From Anastrepha obliqua (taxonomy: Eukaryota > Arthropoda > Insecta > Diptera > Tephritidae), in the NCBI RefSeq assembly GCF_027943255.1, contig NW_026562179.1, positions 5,892,501-5,956,500 of the forward strand: 64,000 nt of DNA. The letters run 5' to 3'. Numbering within the stretch: position 1 is the stretch's first letter; each line of letters begins with the position of its first letter. Position numbers and translations under genes: made by a program. The notes under the pieces were generated by a model, which was not told where the DNA came from, searched no databases, and saw nothing but the letters and a program-made list of their open reading frames with translations. Positions 53,114-62,608 of this stretch are shown piece after piece.

Positions 53114-54778
53114 TTAAAAAAATTTTCTTTTATATGATTTCCTTGCTGAAGTTGAAGGCATAGAACTGTTGTTAATGCTCCAGCAATAGTCGGCCATCAT
53201 GTGTGTGTTCCAGTAACCTTGATAGCGTTCCTCCATCGTACGAAGGTCCTGGTGGAATCGCTCGCCCTGTTCTTCGCTGAGATCCCCAAGATTGGCTGGA
53301 AAATAGTCCAGATGGTTGTGAAGAAAGTGTAACTTAATGCTCATATTACATCCAACCCTTTGGAAGTGACCCATTAGTTGTTCGACGTGCTGAGAATAGT
53401 CAGAACTTTTCTTATTTCCTAAGAAATTTTGAACAAGCCAAACAAACTCATTCCATGCCATTTTCTCAATCACTGTCATAGTGTCTATGAAATTTGAGTC
53501 TTTTATTAACGACCTTATCTGTGGCCCGTCAAAAATACCCGCTTTTATCTTTTCTGCACTCAATTTTGGAAACTTTTTAGACAGAAAAAGAAAACAATTT
53601 CCATTTTTGTCAAGAGCTTTAACAAATTGTTTTATAAGCCCCAGTTTTATATGTAACGGAGGTAAAATTATTCGATCCCTTGATACTAAAGGTGGGTTTA
53701 TCACGTTCTGTTGTCCTGGTACTAACGCTTCCCGAACAGGCCAATCTTTTTTAATCCAATGTTGATTTTTAGCTCTACTATCCCATAAGCAAAGAAAACA
53801 GGGAAACTTCGTGTAACCACCTTGTTGGCCTAAAAGAAAGTTTACCATTTTTAAATCGACACATATGACCCAATTGTGTTCAGCATATTTAATTTTGTCT
53901 AAAACCAGAGCAATAGTTGTATATTCTTCTTTTACTTTAGTAGAATGTGCAATAGGCAATGAGCCCAATTTGTTCCCATTGTGTAAGAGAACACATTTTA
54001 AACTCCGTTTTGATGAATCTATAAATAAACGCCACTCTCTAGAAACGTAATTTTGTAATCCCATTGCAGCCATTAAACCAGGTACATTTTTACAAAATAC
54101 AAAGTCATCCTCTTCAGCAAAATATTCAAGGAAAGTTTGTTCTCTTCTGCGATAGTAAGAAATTTTAGTTTCTTTTGTGACTAAGTTTCTTTCTTTTAAT
54201 CTAGACGCCAAAATTTCTGAACCAGTCTTTGACAGTCCCAGATCTCTAATGAGGTCATTTAAATCATCTTGGTTAAATGGTTTTGGTGTTCCCAGGTCAC
54301 AATCAAAGTCACTATCGCTATTGTCTGTTTTTGCCTCAAAATGTAAAGGTTCTTCCTGTAAAGCACCAGGTTGAGGTTCAGATGACATCGTAGGGCTCAA
54401 AACACGTCTATGTGCCGATCGTATGGAAGGATATTCCCATTTGCCTCGATTTTTTCGGTTAATGCCAGTTATTTTTACCATACAAAAATAACAGTCGTCG
54501 TGGTGGTTCACAGGTTCGATCCAGATCATAGCAGTTTCGTATCTAAATTTATTCCTTTTCTTATTCGTCCACAAACGTAGAAACTCAACGCACGTTTTGC
54601 ATACCTTTTGTGGAATCCAAGGCTTATTTTTCATTTCCATTGGGTGACCGAAGTAATTTTTGTACGCCTCATTTACGAACGATGTCACATTCAAACGGGT
54701 TTCTTCGAACATATACTCTCCGCAAATAAAACAAAAACTATTCCGGTCATTTACACAAACTCGTCTTGACGATGCCAT
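53114..54778 (-). CDS. Uncharacterised 554-residue protein, intact frame
   Basis: An uninterrupted frame from MASSRRVCVNDRNSF at 54778 to SARKSYKRKFF. Residues 16-63 carry paired cysteines (C16-x2-C19 and C60-x2-C63), with a further pair C96/C99, suggesting a zinc-binding N-terminus. Residues 125-175 are Ser/Glu/Asp-rich linker. From about 180 a long folded region follows, with CFLCLWDSRAKNQHW, LPPHLKL-like LPPLHIKLGLIKQFVKAL, MAWNEFVWLVQNFLGNKK, KLHFLHNHLDYFPANLGD and LSEEQGERFHQDLRTMEERY. From memory, proteins with this EEQGERFHQD-type end occur as multi-copy uncharacterised genes in arthropods, which would suggest a mobile or domesticated origin. No terminal repeats are visible around it. 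No function assigned. Confidence 0.75.
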   Translation of the reverse strand: MASSRRVCVNDRNSFCFICGEYMFEETRLNVTSFVNEAYKNYFGHPMEMKNKPWIPQKVCKTCVEFLRLWTNKKRNKFRYETAMIWIEPVNHHDDCYFCMVKITGINRKNRGKWEYPSIRSAHRRVLSPTMSSEPQPGALQEEPLHFEAKTDNSDSDFDCDLGTPKPFNQDDLNDLIRDLGLSKTGSEILASRLKERNLVTKETKISYYRRREQTFLEYFAEEDDFVFCKNVPGLMAAMGLQNYVSREWRLFIDSSKRSLKCVLLHNGNKLGSLPIAHSTKVKEEYTTIALVLDKIKYAEHNWVICVDLKMVNFLLGQQGGYTKFPCFLCLWDSRAKNQHWIKKDWPVREALVPGQQNVINPPLVSRDRIILPPLHIKLGLIKQFVKALDKNGNCFLFLSKKFPKLSAEKIKAGIFDGPQIRSLIKDSNFIDTMTVIEKMAWNEFVWLVQNFLGNKKSSDYSQHVEQLMGHFQRVGCNMSIKLHFLHNHLDYFPANLGDLSEEQGERFHQDLRTMEERYQGYWNTHMMADYCWSINNSSMPSTSARKSYKRKFF

Positions 54779-55021
54779 AACAAATAATATTAAGAAAACT
54801 TAATATTTGTTTAAATATTTGTGAATTAACACGTAAATATAGTGATTTTTTTGTGATAGCTATAACTCGTAAACAAGAGCTGTTACAAAAAAAATGAGGA
54901 TATATTTAGAATCAGCGCTGTCAAATTAGTAAACATCAAGTATCAAAAGTCATTCATCAGACAAAAAGTGCTACTTTGTTTTTTTGTGTTATGTGCCCAA
55001 ATGATATGTGAACGCAATGTA

Positions 55022-55606
55022 CAGTAGATTCTGTTTTTATGCGGTATATACGTTCCGCATGAAACAGCATAAAAAACAGGACAAAAAAAGCTACCAGTTC
55101 TATAGTAAAACTATAGATACGTTTCAAAAGTGCTAAGAACCGCATAAATCTGAAATAATGTAATCAAATCGCCTAAAAAAGGGTACTAGTCCCATATTAT
55201 AACTATAGATACGTTCCATAGACCGCAAGAATCTGAAATAATTAAATAAAATCGCACACACAAAAAATTGTATTTTTGAAAATTATATTATATCTTTTTT
55301 ATGAAAGGTTAGAAACGAAAAATAAATTTACATCGTCAGAAATAGAATCAGAATACCCGCATGTTGCGCATTCGTTTAGGATTTGGCCTAAAATCACTTT
55401 CGTCACTTGAGGAAATGTACACGTATGATCCAGATGGTGACGCAGGCGGTTCCATACTTGTAGGGTTAGCATTTCTGATGTAATCTGTGATGAGTTTTTG
55501 CTTAGCTGGTTTAGAATCTTGTTTATACAATTTCCGAGAGGTCGACATGCATTTTTTAATTTTATTAAAAACCGCACTATTTCATAAATAAAAACAGAAT
55601 CTACTG
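55022..55606. mobile_element. Pogo-like non-autonomous element
   Basis: The ends are a perfect 19-bp inverted repeat, CAGTAGATTCTGTTTTTAT, and TA flanks both sides (55020-55021, 55607-55608). The CAGT start and TA duplication fit the pogo/Tigger branch of Tc1/mariner. A minus-strand frame (55348-55548) contains KQKLITDYIRNANPTSMEPP and an acidic/basic tail, plausibly the end of a pogo-type transposase. An internal block with ACTATAGATACGTT occurs twice (55108 and 55201). Confidence 0.75.
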
Positions 55607-55608
55607 TA

Positions 55609-56530
55609 TTCTAATTTTTGGTTTAGTAGTAGTAGTGCCACTCGACTCTCACTCCTGCTCTCAGAGAATACTGCCCAACAAACCGGCATGCACGAACAAT
55701 GGAGCAACATTTCTCGTTCTCTACGTACCGCCGCCGAAGAAGAAATCGGATATCGGCGAGCCCGAAAAAACAATTGGTACGACGAGGAATGTCATGCTGC
55801 CGCAGAAAGAAAGGATACCGCCTATAGAGCCACGCTGCGATCAGGCGCAACGCGAGCCATGTGGGATCGCTACAGAGAGCTGAAAAAGGAAGAGAGACGT
55901 ATTATCCGACAGAAGAAACGAGAGGCCGAAATACGTGAGTGCGAGGAGCTTGAGATGCTGGCCAACAGAAACAACGCACGAAAATTCTACCAGAAAGTTC
56001 GGCGGCTTACAGAAGGTCTTAAGACCGGGGCGTTTTCCTGTAAGAATAAAGACGGCGATCTGGTGACTCACGTACAGAACAATCTTAAATTATGGAGGGA
56101 ACACTTATCGAACCTATTAAACAGTGACAGCTGCGCATGTTACCGAGAATGTGAAGATCCCGATAGCCCAATCGTCGACGACGGAAATGCCGTTCCGCTA
56201 CCCGATCATGACGAGGTGAGAATAGCGATAACGCGGCTAAAGAACAACAAAGCCGCGGGCGCCGACGGACTATCGGCTGAGCTATTCAAACATGGCGGCG
56301 ATTAGCTGGTAAGGTGCATGCATCAGCTCCTATGCAAAATATGGTCGGATGAAAGCATGCCTGCCGATTGGAATTTAAGTGTGCTCTGCCCAATCCATAA
56401 GAAGGGCCATCCCACAATTTGTGCCAATTACCGCGGGATTAGTCTTCTAAATATCGCCTATAAGGTTCTAGTGAGCGTATTGCGTGAAAGGCTGAAGCCC
56501 ACCGTCAACCAACTAATTGGACCTTATCAG
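55609..56530 (+). pseudogene. RTE-like LINE: linker and start of RT, left part
   Basis: From 55688 an open frame reads EEEIGYRRARKNNWYDEECH, then a basic coiled-coil-like stretch (KKEERRIIRQKKREAEIREC), then RLKNNKAAGADGLSAELFKH (RT entry), an in-frame stop at 56303 (GGD*LV), CPIHKKGHPTICANYRGISL and GPYQ. It is the RT start of LINEs of the endonuclease-reverse transcriptase type common in insects, which I place nearest RTE. It is cut at 56530 by a hAT element and continues at 58979. Confidence 0.8.
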
Positions 56531-56942
56531 CAGTGCCGGATTTACACAAAATGCCGCCCTGTGCACCATGAAGAATGCTGCCCAAATTTTTTAAATTTGT
56601 GTGTGCGTGTTTGTATTATAGTACAAAAAATAGTCGTTACACAATAAACAGGTGTAACAAAACAAATTTTGGGTAGTTTTATGCATCAATTAACAGATTA
56701 TAGAATAATATTTGATATATTTAAATTTTTATTGTTGAGCAAAATTTTTATTGTTTAATTATAAATTAAGTGCCAGGAAAATGTAATAAATAGCATAAAA
56801 TATAGTAGTACATCTTAAAAAATAGAATCCAATTGAATCTATGTATATAACAGCATACTTACTTAAACATATTATCAATCTTTATTAGATGAGCAAAAAA
56901 AGGAATGATTGCTTTTATAAGATCAAATTTTTACACATCACC

Positions 56943-57780
56943 TTAAATGCGAACACGTCTGACTTTTCGTACTGCAAACTGGTGTATTAAATTGTCACAA
57001 TTCAAGCGTTCAAGTAAATCAGACTCAATGCACAGTAGAGCCAGACTATTCAGGCGGTTTTCAGACATTGTTGAACGCAAATGATTTTTTACTCTATTCA
57101 GACATGAAAATGAACGTTCTGCGCTGCAGTTTGTTGACGCTAATGTGTTAAATATTCGATTTGCTATCTCCACATTTGGAAATTCAGTGTATAATTCGTT
57201 CGTCCGCAGAAGTTTCAGAAGGTCAGATGGCGAGTTACGTTCTATTTTTCGTTCAGAACAGTACGCGTGAAAATGAATCATTTCGACAGTGAATGAAATC
57301 TCAAGGTCTGAAGTATAAGCTTTTCTCAAATATTCCGATCTTTCACGAAGCTCTTTGAAATTCAAACCTCCAAAATTAGTAATCACTAAAAATTTCTCGT
57401 ATAACCTTTCATATGCTTGGTTTCTCTTTCTCAATTCTGAATCAACGTTGTCTAGTAAATATTGAAGGTATTTATCTCTTGATTCGTCAGCTTGTAACTT
57501 TCTTCTTCTTTTTCTCGAAACAGTCGTCTGATATTCTTGTATCTTCTGCTACTTTTATTAGTCCACGATAGTCATTAACTACATCAGTAATGTTGATTTC
57601 AACTATCTGTAATCTTTTACTAACCGCGTGGAATCGTGATAGTAAAAAATGCCAAAGAATGTGCATGAATGTTATCTCAAGTCTCTCTAGTTGAATCCTC
57701 AGTACTCTAGCTTCTTGTCTCGTTATAGCATTCTCAGTTACATCTTCCTCGAATAAGATCGGAGTTTCAATTTGTCAATA
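56943..57780 (-). pseudogene. hAT transposase C-terminal half (Tip100-like)
   Basis: From 57780 the frame reads IETPILFEEDVTENAITRQE, ARVLRIQLERLEITFMHILW, HFLLSRFHAVSKRLQIVEIN, shifts near 57510, and continues RKRNQAYERLYEKFLVITNF to the dimerisation domain: FPNVEIANRIFNTLASTNCS, AERSFSCLNRVKNHLRSTMS and LNSLALLCIESDLL. The ERSFS...KN.LRSTM block is the hATC signature. The N-terminal half with the zinc finger and first catalytic residues is missing, so the element is non-autonomous. Confidence 0.88.
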
Positions 57781-58408
57781 AAAAAGTATTTGAATGCTTT
57801 TACTGTATGCATCTGCTTTCTAACCTTGTATTAGAAGGACTGTCGGTTTTTAACAATTTAATATACAAAATCGAATGAGTGATGTATTTTTTCCTGCGCC
57901 ACATTTGCGCTAACCGGACTCTCTCCAACTTCGAAATATTTTTGTTATTGCGAATAAAATCAATTTTTATGCCCTAAAGAAGTCAATGAATAAAATCGCT
58001 CTGGCGGGTATTGTGGGCCACGTATTATATAACCATAGATAACGATTATTTCTGTGTGTACGAAGGTTTCTGAAGATGGAATTGCAAACAAACTACTAAT
58101 TACAACCATTATCATGAATCAACATTGTTTGATAAGTAATTCTCAAAAAAACAGTTTTTGTCACTCGAATCATATTTATTTATAATATATGAAAAGAAAT
58201 ACTTCATTTTTTCATACACACTAATGCATTCAAGAGATTTTACGTAATTTAAGTAAAAATGTTATTTTATACATTAAAACCATAACGTTTTTCAACAAAA
58301 GATTTGGTTTCCCACAATTTCCGACACTGTCGGATAATGTGGGCCAAAATACTTTTTTTAGGAACGTATAATTAACGTTCAGAAATTAACTTTTATATTC
58401 TTACAATT

Positions 58409-58731
58409 GGCGGCCGCCGTAGCCGAATGGGTTGGTGCGTGATTACCATTCGGAATTCACAGAGAGGTCGTTAGTTCGAATCTTGGTGAAAGCAAAATTA
58501 ATAAAAACATTTTTCTAATAGCGGTCGCCCCTCGGCAGGCAATGGCAAACCTCCGAGTGTATTTCTGCCATGAAAAAGCTCCTTAGCAAAATATCTGCCG
58601 TTCGGAATCGGCTTGAAACTGTAGGTCCCTCCATTTGTGGAACAACATCAAGACGCACACCACAAATAGGAGGAGGAGCTCGGCCAAACACCTAACAGAA
58701 GTGTACGCGCCAATTATTTTTTTTTTTTTTT
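58409..58731 (+). mobile_element. tRNA-derived SINE
   Basis: TATTCTTACAATT flanks both sides (58396-58408, 58732-58744). The head starts GGCGGCCGCCGTAGCCGAAT and has a box A (TAGCCGAATGGG) and, 40 bp on, a box B (AGTTCGAATCTT), the RNA polymerase III promoter of tRNA-like genes. The body is about 240 bp and the tail, after GTGTACGCGCCAATTA, is a T run. It lies within the hAT element. It uses a LINE's machinery for mobility; which LINE is not shown by this window. Confidence 0.88.
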
Positions 58732-58978
58732 TATTCTTACAATTATTTCTCGCATAGATGAATGACTAAATTTTCACTAACTTTTAGAAACTAATCCGAG
58801 ATCAGCTTCTTATTTTCTCCATAAGCGTTTTCCCTAAGGTGGCCCCTAATACCCGCCGCTCCTCGAGTATAATTTTTTTTTTCAATTTTCTTCTCCTAGT
58901 TTTGCCGCCCTTCTAGAATCTGCCGCCCTGTGCGCAGGCACCGTTGGCACTTAGTGTAAATCCGCCACTGCTTATCAG

Positions 58979-60050
58979 TGTGGCTTCAGACCTGGAAAGT
59001 TTACCATCGACCAAATATTCACAATACGCCAAATCTTGGAAAAGACCCATGAAAGGAGAATCGACACACACCATCTTTTCGTCGACTTCAAAGCTGCATT
59101 CGACAGTACGGAAAGGAGTTACCTGCATGCCGGGATGTCTGAATTTGGTATCCCCGCAAAACTAATACGGCTATGTAAAATGAAGTTGCTCAACACCAGC
59201 AGCGCCGTCAGAATTGGGAAGGACCTCTCCGAGCCGTTTCATACCAAACGAGGTTTCAGACAGGGTGACTCCCAGTCGTGTGACTTCTTTAACCTGATGT
59301 TGGAGAGCATCGTACGAGCCGCAGAACTTAATTGCACAGGCACAATATTTTATGAGAGTGTACAATTGTTGCCGTATGCCGATGATATCGATATTATCGG
59401 CCTTAACAACCGCGCTGTTAGTCTTCCCAAACTGGATAAAGAGGCAAAGCGAATGGGTCTGGTGGTGAACGAGGACAAAACGAAGTACCTCCTGTCTTCA
59501 AACAAACAGTCGGCGCACTCGCGGATCGGCACCCACTTCACTATTGACAGTTATAATTTCGGGGTTGTAAAAGACTTCGTGTATTTAGGAACCAGCATTT
59601 ACACCGATAACAATGTCAGCCTTGAAATCCAACGTAGAATCTCTCTTGGCAACAAGTGCTACTTTGGACTAAATAGGCAACTGAGCAGTAAAGTCCTCTC
59701 TCGACGAACAAAACTAACACTCTACAAGGCTCTCATCATGCCCGTCATAACGTATGGCGCAGAAGCTTGGACGATGACAACATTCGATGAAGCGACGCTT
59801 GGAGTGTTTGAGAGAAAGATTCTGCGTAAGATTTTTGGACCTTTGCACGTTGGAAGCGGCGAATATCGCAGGCGATGGAACGATGAGCTGTATGAGCTTT
59901 ACGACGACATAGACATAGCGCAGCGAATAAAGATCCAGCAGCTACGTTGGCTGGGTCATGTTGTCTGAATGGATACAAACGCTCTGGCTCTAAAAGTATT
60001 CGATGCGGTACCAGCTGGTGGTAGCAGAGGAAGAGGAAGGCCATTAGAAC
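58979..60050 (+). pseudogene. RTE-like LINE: RT right part and C-terminus
   Basis: Reads CGFRPGKFTIDQIFTIR, HHLFVDFKAAFDSTERSYLH (first catalytic Asp), FHTKRGFRQGDSQSCDFFNL, LLPYADDIDIIG (catalytic YADD), VNEDKTKYLL, FVYLGTSIYTDNNVSLEIQR, then ALIMPVITYGAEAWTMTTFD and QLRWLGHVV, a stop at 59966, and ALKVFDAVPAGGSRGRGRP. All RT blocks except the part lost around the break are there. The frame from 59036 is open for 310 codons. The 3' untranslated end is missing; the fold-back arm follows at 60094. Confidence 0.85.
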
Positions 60051-60093
60051 TTTGACATTAGTGTTTGCAAGTAATCATTGAGATCGTTTAGGC

Positions 60094-60840
60094 CAGAGAA
60101 CGTTAATGTATAGAGAAGTCTCAATGACAGGAACGTATGGAATTTCGAGTGGTACTAGTCTCGCGAAGACTAATCACCACAGACACATTTTTCAACAAAA
60201 GTTAACAGTAAGGGGCTGAATTATGTAAATTTGGCATCAGTCGATAAGAATTTGTTGGTGATTAGGAGCAAAGAATGTTAGGTAGCTTTTTAATATGACT
60301 ATGTTTTTGAATTTTTTCCAAATCATCCAAAATTATATACATATGTTATGTCTGTCTGTCTGGTGTCTGTAAAACTTTGTTGAATTCCCTTCAAATGAAT
60401 CAAAATCCTCTATAGAAAACGCTTCATTACCAGGCACACAGGAAGATGGCACATGCAAATATAAAATTGTGAATTTATATACATATGCGCATAAATATAT
60501 GCTGTGTGTATGTACATATGTGCACTTGCCATATCAAACAAAAATAACGGTAAAACTTCTCAAGAAATCCAGCGCGAATTCAAAGACGCAGCGCACATTC
60601 ATAGGCACAGCATTGTATGTACAGTAACCTTGACATGTTTACAGGCATCTTCAAATGCTCTGATTTCACAGTAAGTTTCTAACTTTGCAGATATATGCAT
60701 ATGTTTTGTGCCCTTTTTATCAATTGATGAACTACATTCGTAAAGTAATATACTAATTAACTTTTGACCTATCAGAGAAATAAAATAATTGTTTGGAAAT
60801 TTACTTGTAGTATTGAGATGTTCCGCACAGAACTTTTTTA
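60094..60840 (+). repeat. Single arm of the fold-back family (A type)
   Basis: Begins AGAGAACGTTAATGTATAGA and follows arm A of 45519-46845 block by block (CTATAGAAAACGCTTCATTA, then CAGGCACACAGGAAGATGG, AAGAAATCCAGCGCG, GGCACAGCATTGTATG, CTTTGCAGATATATGCATA). The inverse arm is absent, so it is truncated. Confidence 0.8.
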
Positions 60841-60849
60841 ACACACTTT

Positions 60850-62300
60850 TATTAGGACGGGTTGTATGTATGTAACGGAATCTTTGAGCTTAATTTTCAC
60901 TGGCTTCTAAAAATCTGATCGACATGAAATTTCGCATACCTATCAAGGACCAATGACAATGCAATAATTTGATAAAAGTTTTCCATTATCCTTATTAGGA
61001 TTGCCAGGATTAATATTTTCTTTTTTTTACTGTGGGCAAAAAGTAAGGTGAATTTGGTTGTAAAATGAAAAATCTTTATTTATTCTTGTAAATCAGTTTC
61101 TCAGGCTCCCTCCACGAAATAAGTTCTTCATCCCGATTACTTGTTTATCACGGCCGATAACTGCATAGCTTTAGACTCACAGTCGATAAGAAAGGAATTA
61201 AATATAACACGAATATATCGAATCATTTATTCACTGACTGCAATGATAACAATAATTTTCATTCATAATAAAAAAAAATAGTTTAAAGAAACTAAAAAAC
61301 ACGCTTTTTTGCTAATCGAACTAAAAAGTAGGAAATAAAAAATAGTTAAAAAAAACTAAAAAACACGCTTTTATTGCTAATCGAACTAAAAAGTAGAAAA
61401 TAAATTTTAATGACAAAGAGACGTATAATGAAGTAATAGCAAATCGAACGATCAGTCATAGTCAACTACCTCAGAACAAAATTATAACAAAAATGAAGAT
61501 ACAAATAGAATAATTAACACACGTTTATTAGCTCGAGTTGTATGTATGTAACGGAATCTTTGAGCTTAATTTTCACTGGCTTCTAAAAATCTGATCGACT
61601 TGGAATTTTGCACACCTATCAAGGACCGATGACAATGCAATAATTTGATAAAAGTTTTCCATTATCCTTATTAGGATTGCCAGGATTAATATTTTCTTTT
61701 TTTAACACACTTTTATTAGCTCGGGTTGTATGTATGAATGAATGTAACGGAATCTTTGAGCTTAATTTTCACTGGCTTCTAAAAATCTGATCGACTCGGA
61801 ACACGCAGCACAGATGACTAGATGGGAAACTCTTTTTCGCGTGAGAGCGCTGAAAAATGTGCATTTTTTATAACATTTGCCAATATTGCCACACCGGTAG
61901 AAACATGAATTGGGTATTTTTTTGAACAAAAATTGGGAATTTTTAGTTTCCACACCACCATTGAGGTTAGTATTTAGTGTGCGGTTGTGTAATAGTATAA
62001 TACTCGTAAACACCTACATATACTAAAAATAAAAAATAGTTAAAAAAAAACTAAAAAACACGCTTTTATTGCTAATCGAACTAAAAAGTAGAAAATAAAA
62101 AATAGTTTAAAAAAACTAAAAAACACGCTTTTATTGCTAATCGAACTAAAAAGTAGAAAATAAATTTTAATGACAAAGGGACCTATAATGAAGTAATAGC
62201 AAATCGAACGTTCAGTCATAGTTAACCACCTCAGAACAGAATTATAACCAAAATTAAGATACAAATAGAATAATTCAAATTAGAGTTAAAAGCGTGGGAT
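60850..62300. repeat. Duplicated AT-rich block with short internal repeats
   Basis: The motif GTAACGGAATCTTTGAGCTT occurs at about 60875, 61548 and 61745, each followed by the CTTCTAAAAATCTGATCGAC segment. The segment AAAAACACGCTTTT...CTAATCGAACTAAAAAGTAG occurs as two-unit tandems near 61290-61400 and again near 62045-62165, both followed by ATAATGAAGTAATAGCAAAT. So a block of roughly 650-750 bp has been duplicated. No gene is recognisable in it. Confidence 0.7.
61030..61100 (+). mobile_element. Orphan mariner end
   Basis: Starts CTGTGGGCAAAAAGTAAGG and matches the left terminus of the mariner elements in the Helitron array for about 70 bp (through TTATTTATTCTTGTAAATCA), then diverges. The rest of the element is missing. 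Confidence 0.8.
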
Positions 62301-62501
62301 GCTTGATATAGTAAATATTACAATAATTTTATTGGCAACTACCTATGTACAGAAGGTTATGAAAGTGAAGCAAAATGTTTTTTTCTTGTTTCATCATTTA
62401 ATTTATGCTCGGCCATTATTTTGTGACTTATTCTAATAACAATGTTTTATTTATTTTAGTGACTTACTCTAATGATGGTAAACTAACAACTTATTCTAAA
62501 C

Positions 62502-62522
62502 CCTGGTTGGTTGGTTGGTTAG
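62502..62522 (-). repeat. 3' tail repeat of the right-edge LINE
   Basis: GGTT repeated on the plus strand (AACC on the element strand) about 90 bp after the end of the ORF2 below, the usual kind of tail for this LINE group. Confidence 0.7.
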
Positions 62523-62608
62523 AGTGGTGATTCATCCTGAATCCAACTAGCGCTTCCGCACCATTTTGTTGCCACATCCTCGTTACCAACTTGTTATTTA
62601 CGGCATGA

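Larger units (their letters stand above)
56531..58970 (-). mobile_element. hAT element inserted in the LINE RT
   Basis: CTTATCAG flanks both ends (56523-56530, 58971-58978), the 8-bp duplication of hAT. The ends are inverted (CAGTGCCGGATTTACAC and CAGTGGCGGATTTACAC). A transposase C-terminus lies on the minus strand. The RT frame resumes across it (GPYQ|CGFRPGKFTIDQIF). 57800-58408 and 58745-58970 are non-coding, and a SINE is nested at 58409-58731. Confidence 0.92.

Noticed and set aside
58409..58490. A functional tRNA gene
   Set aside because: Boxes A and B are present, but the cloverleaf stems are poor, the sequence continues into a SINE body, and target duplications flank the whole unit.
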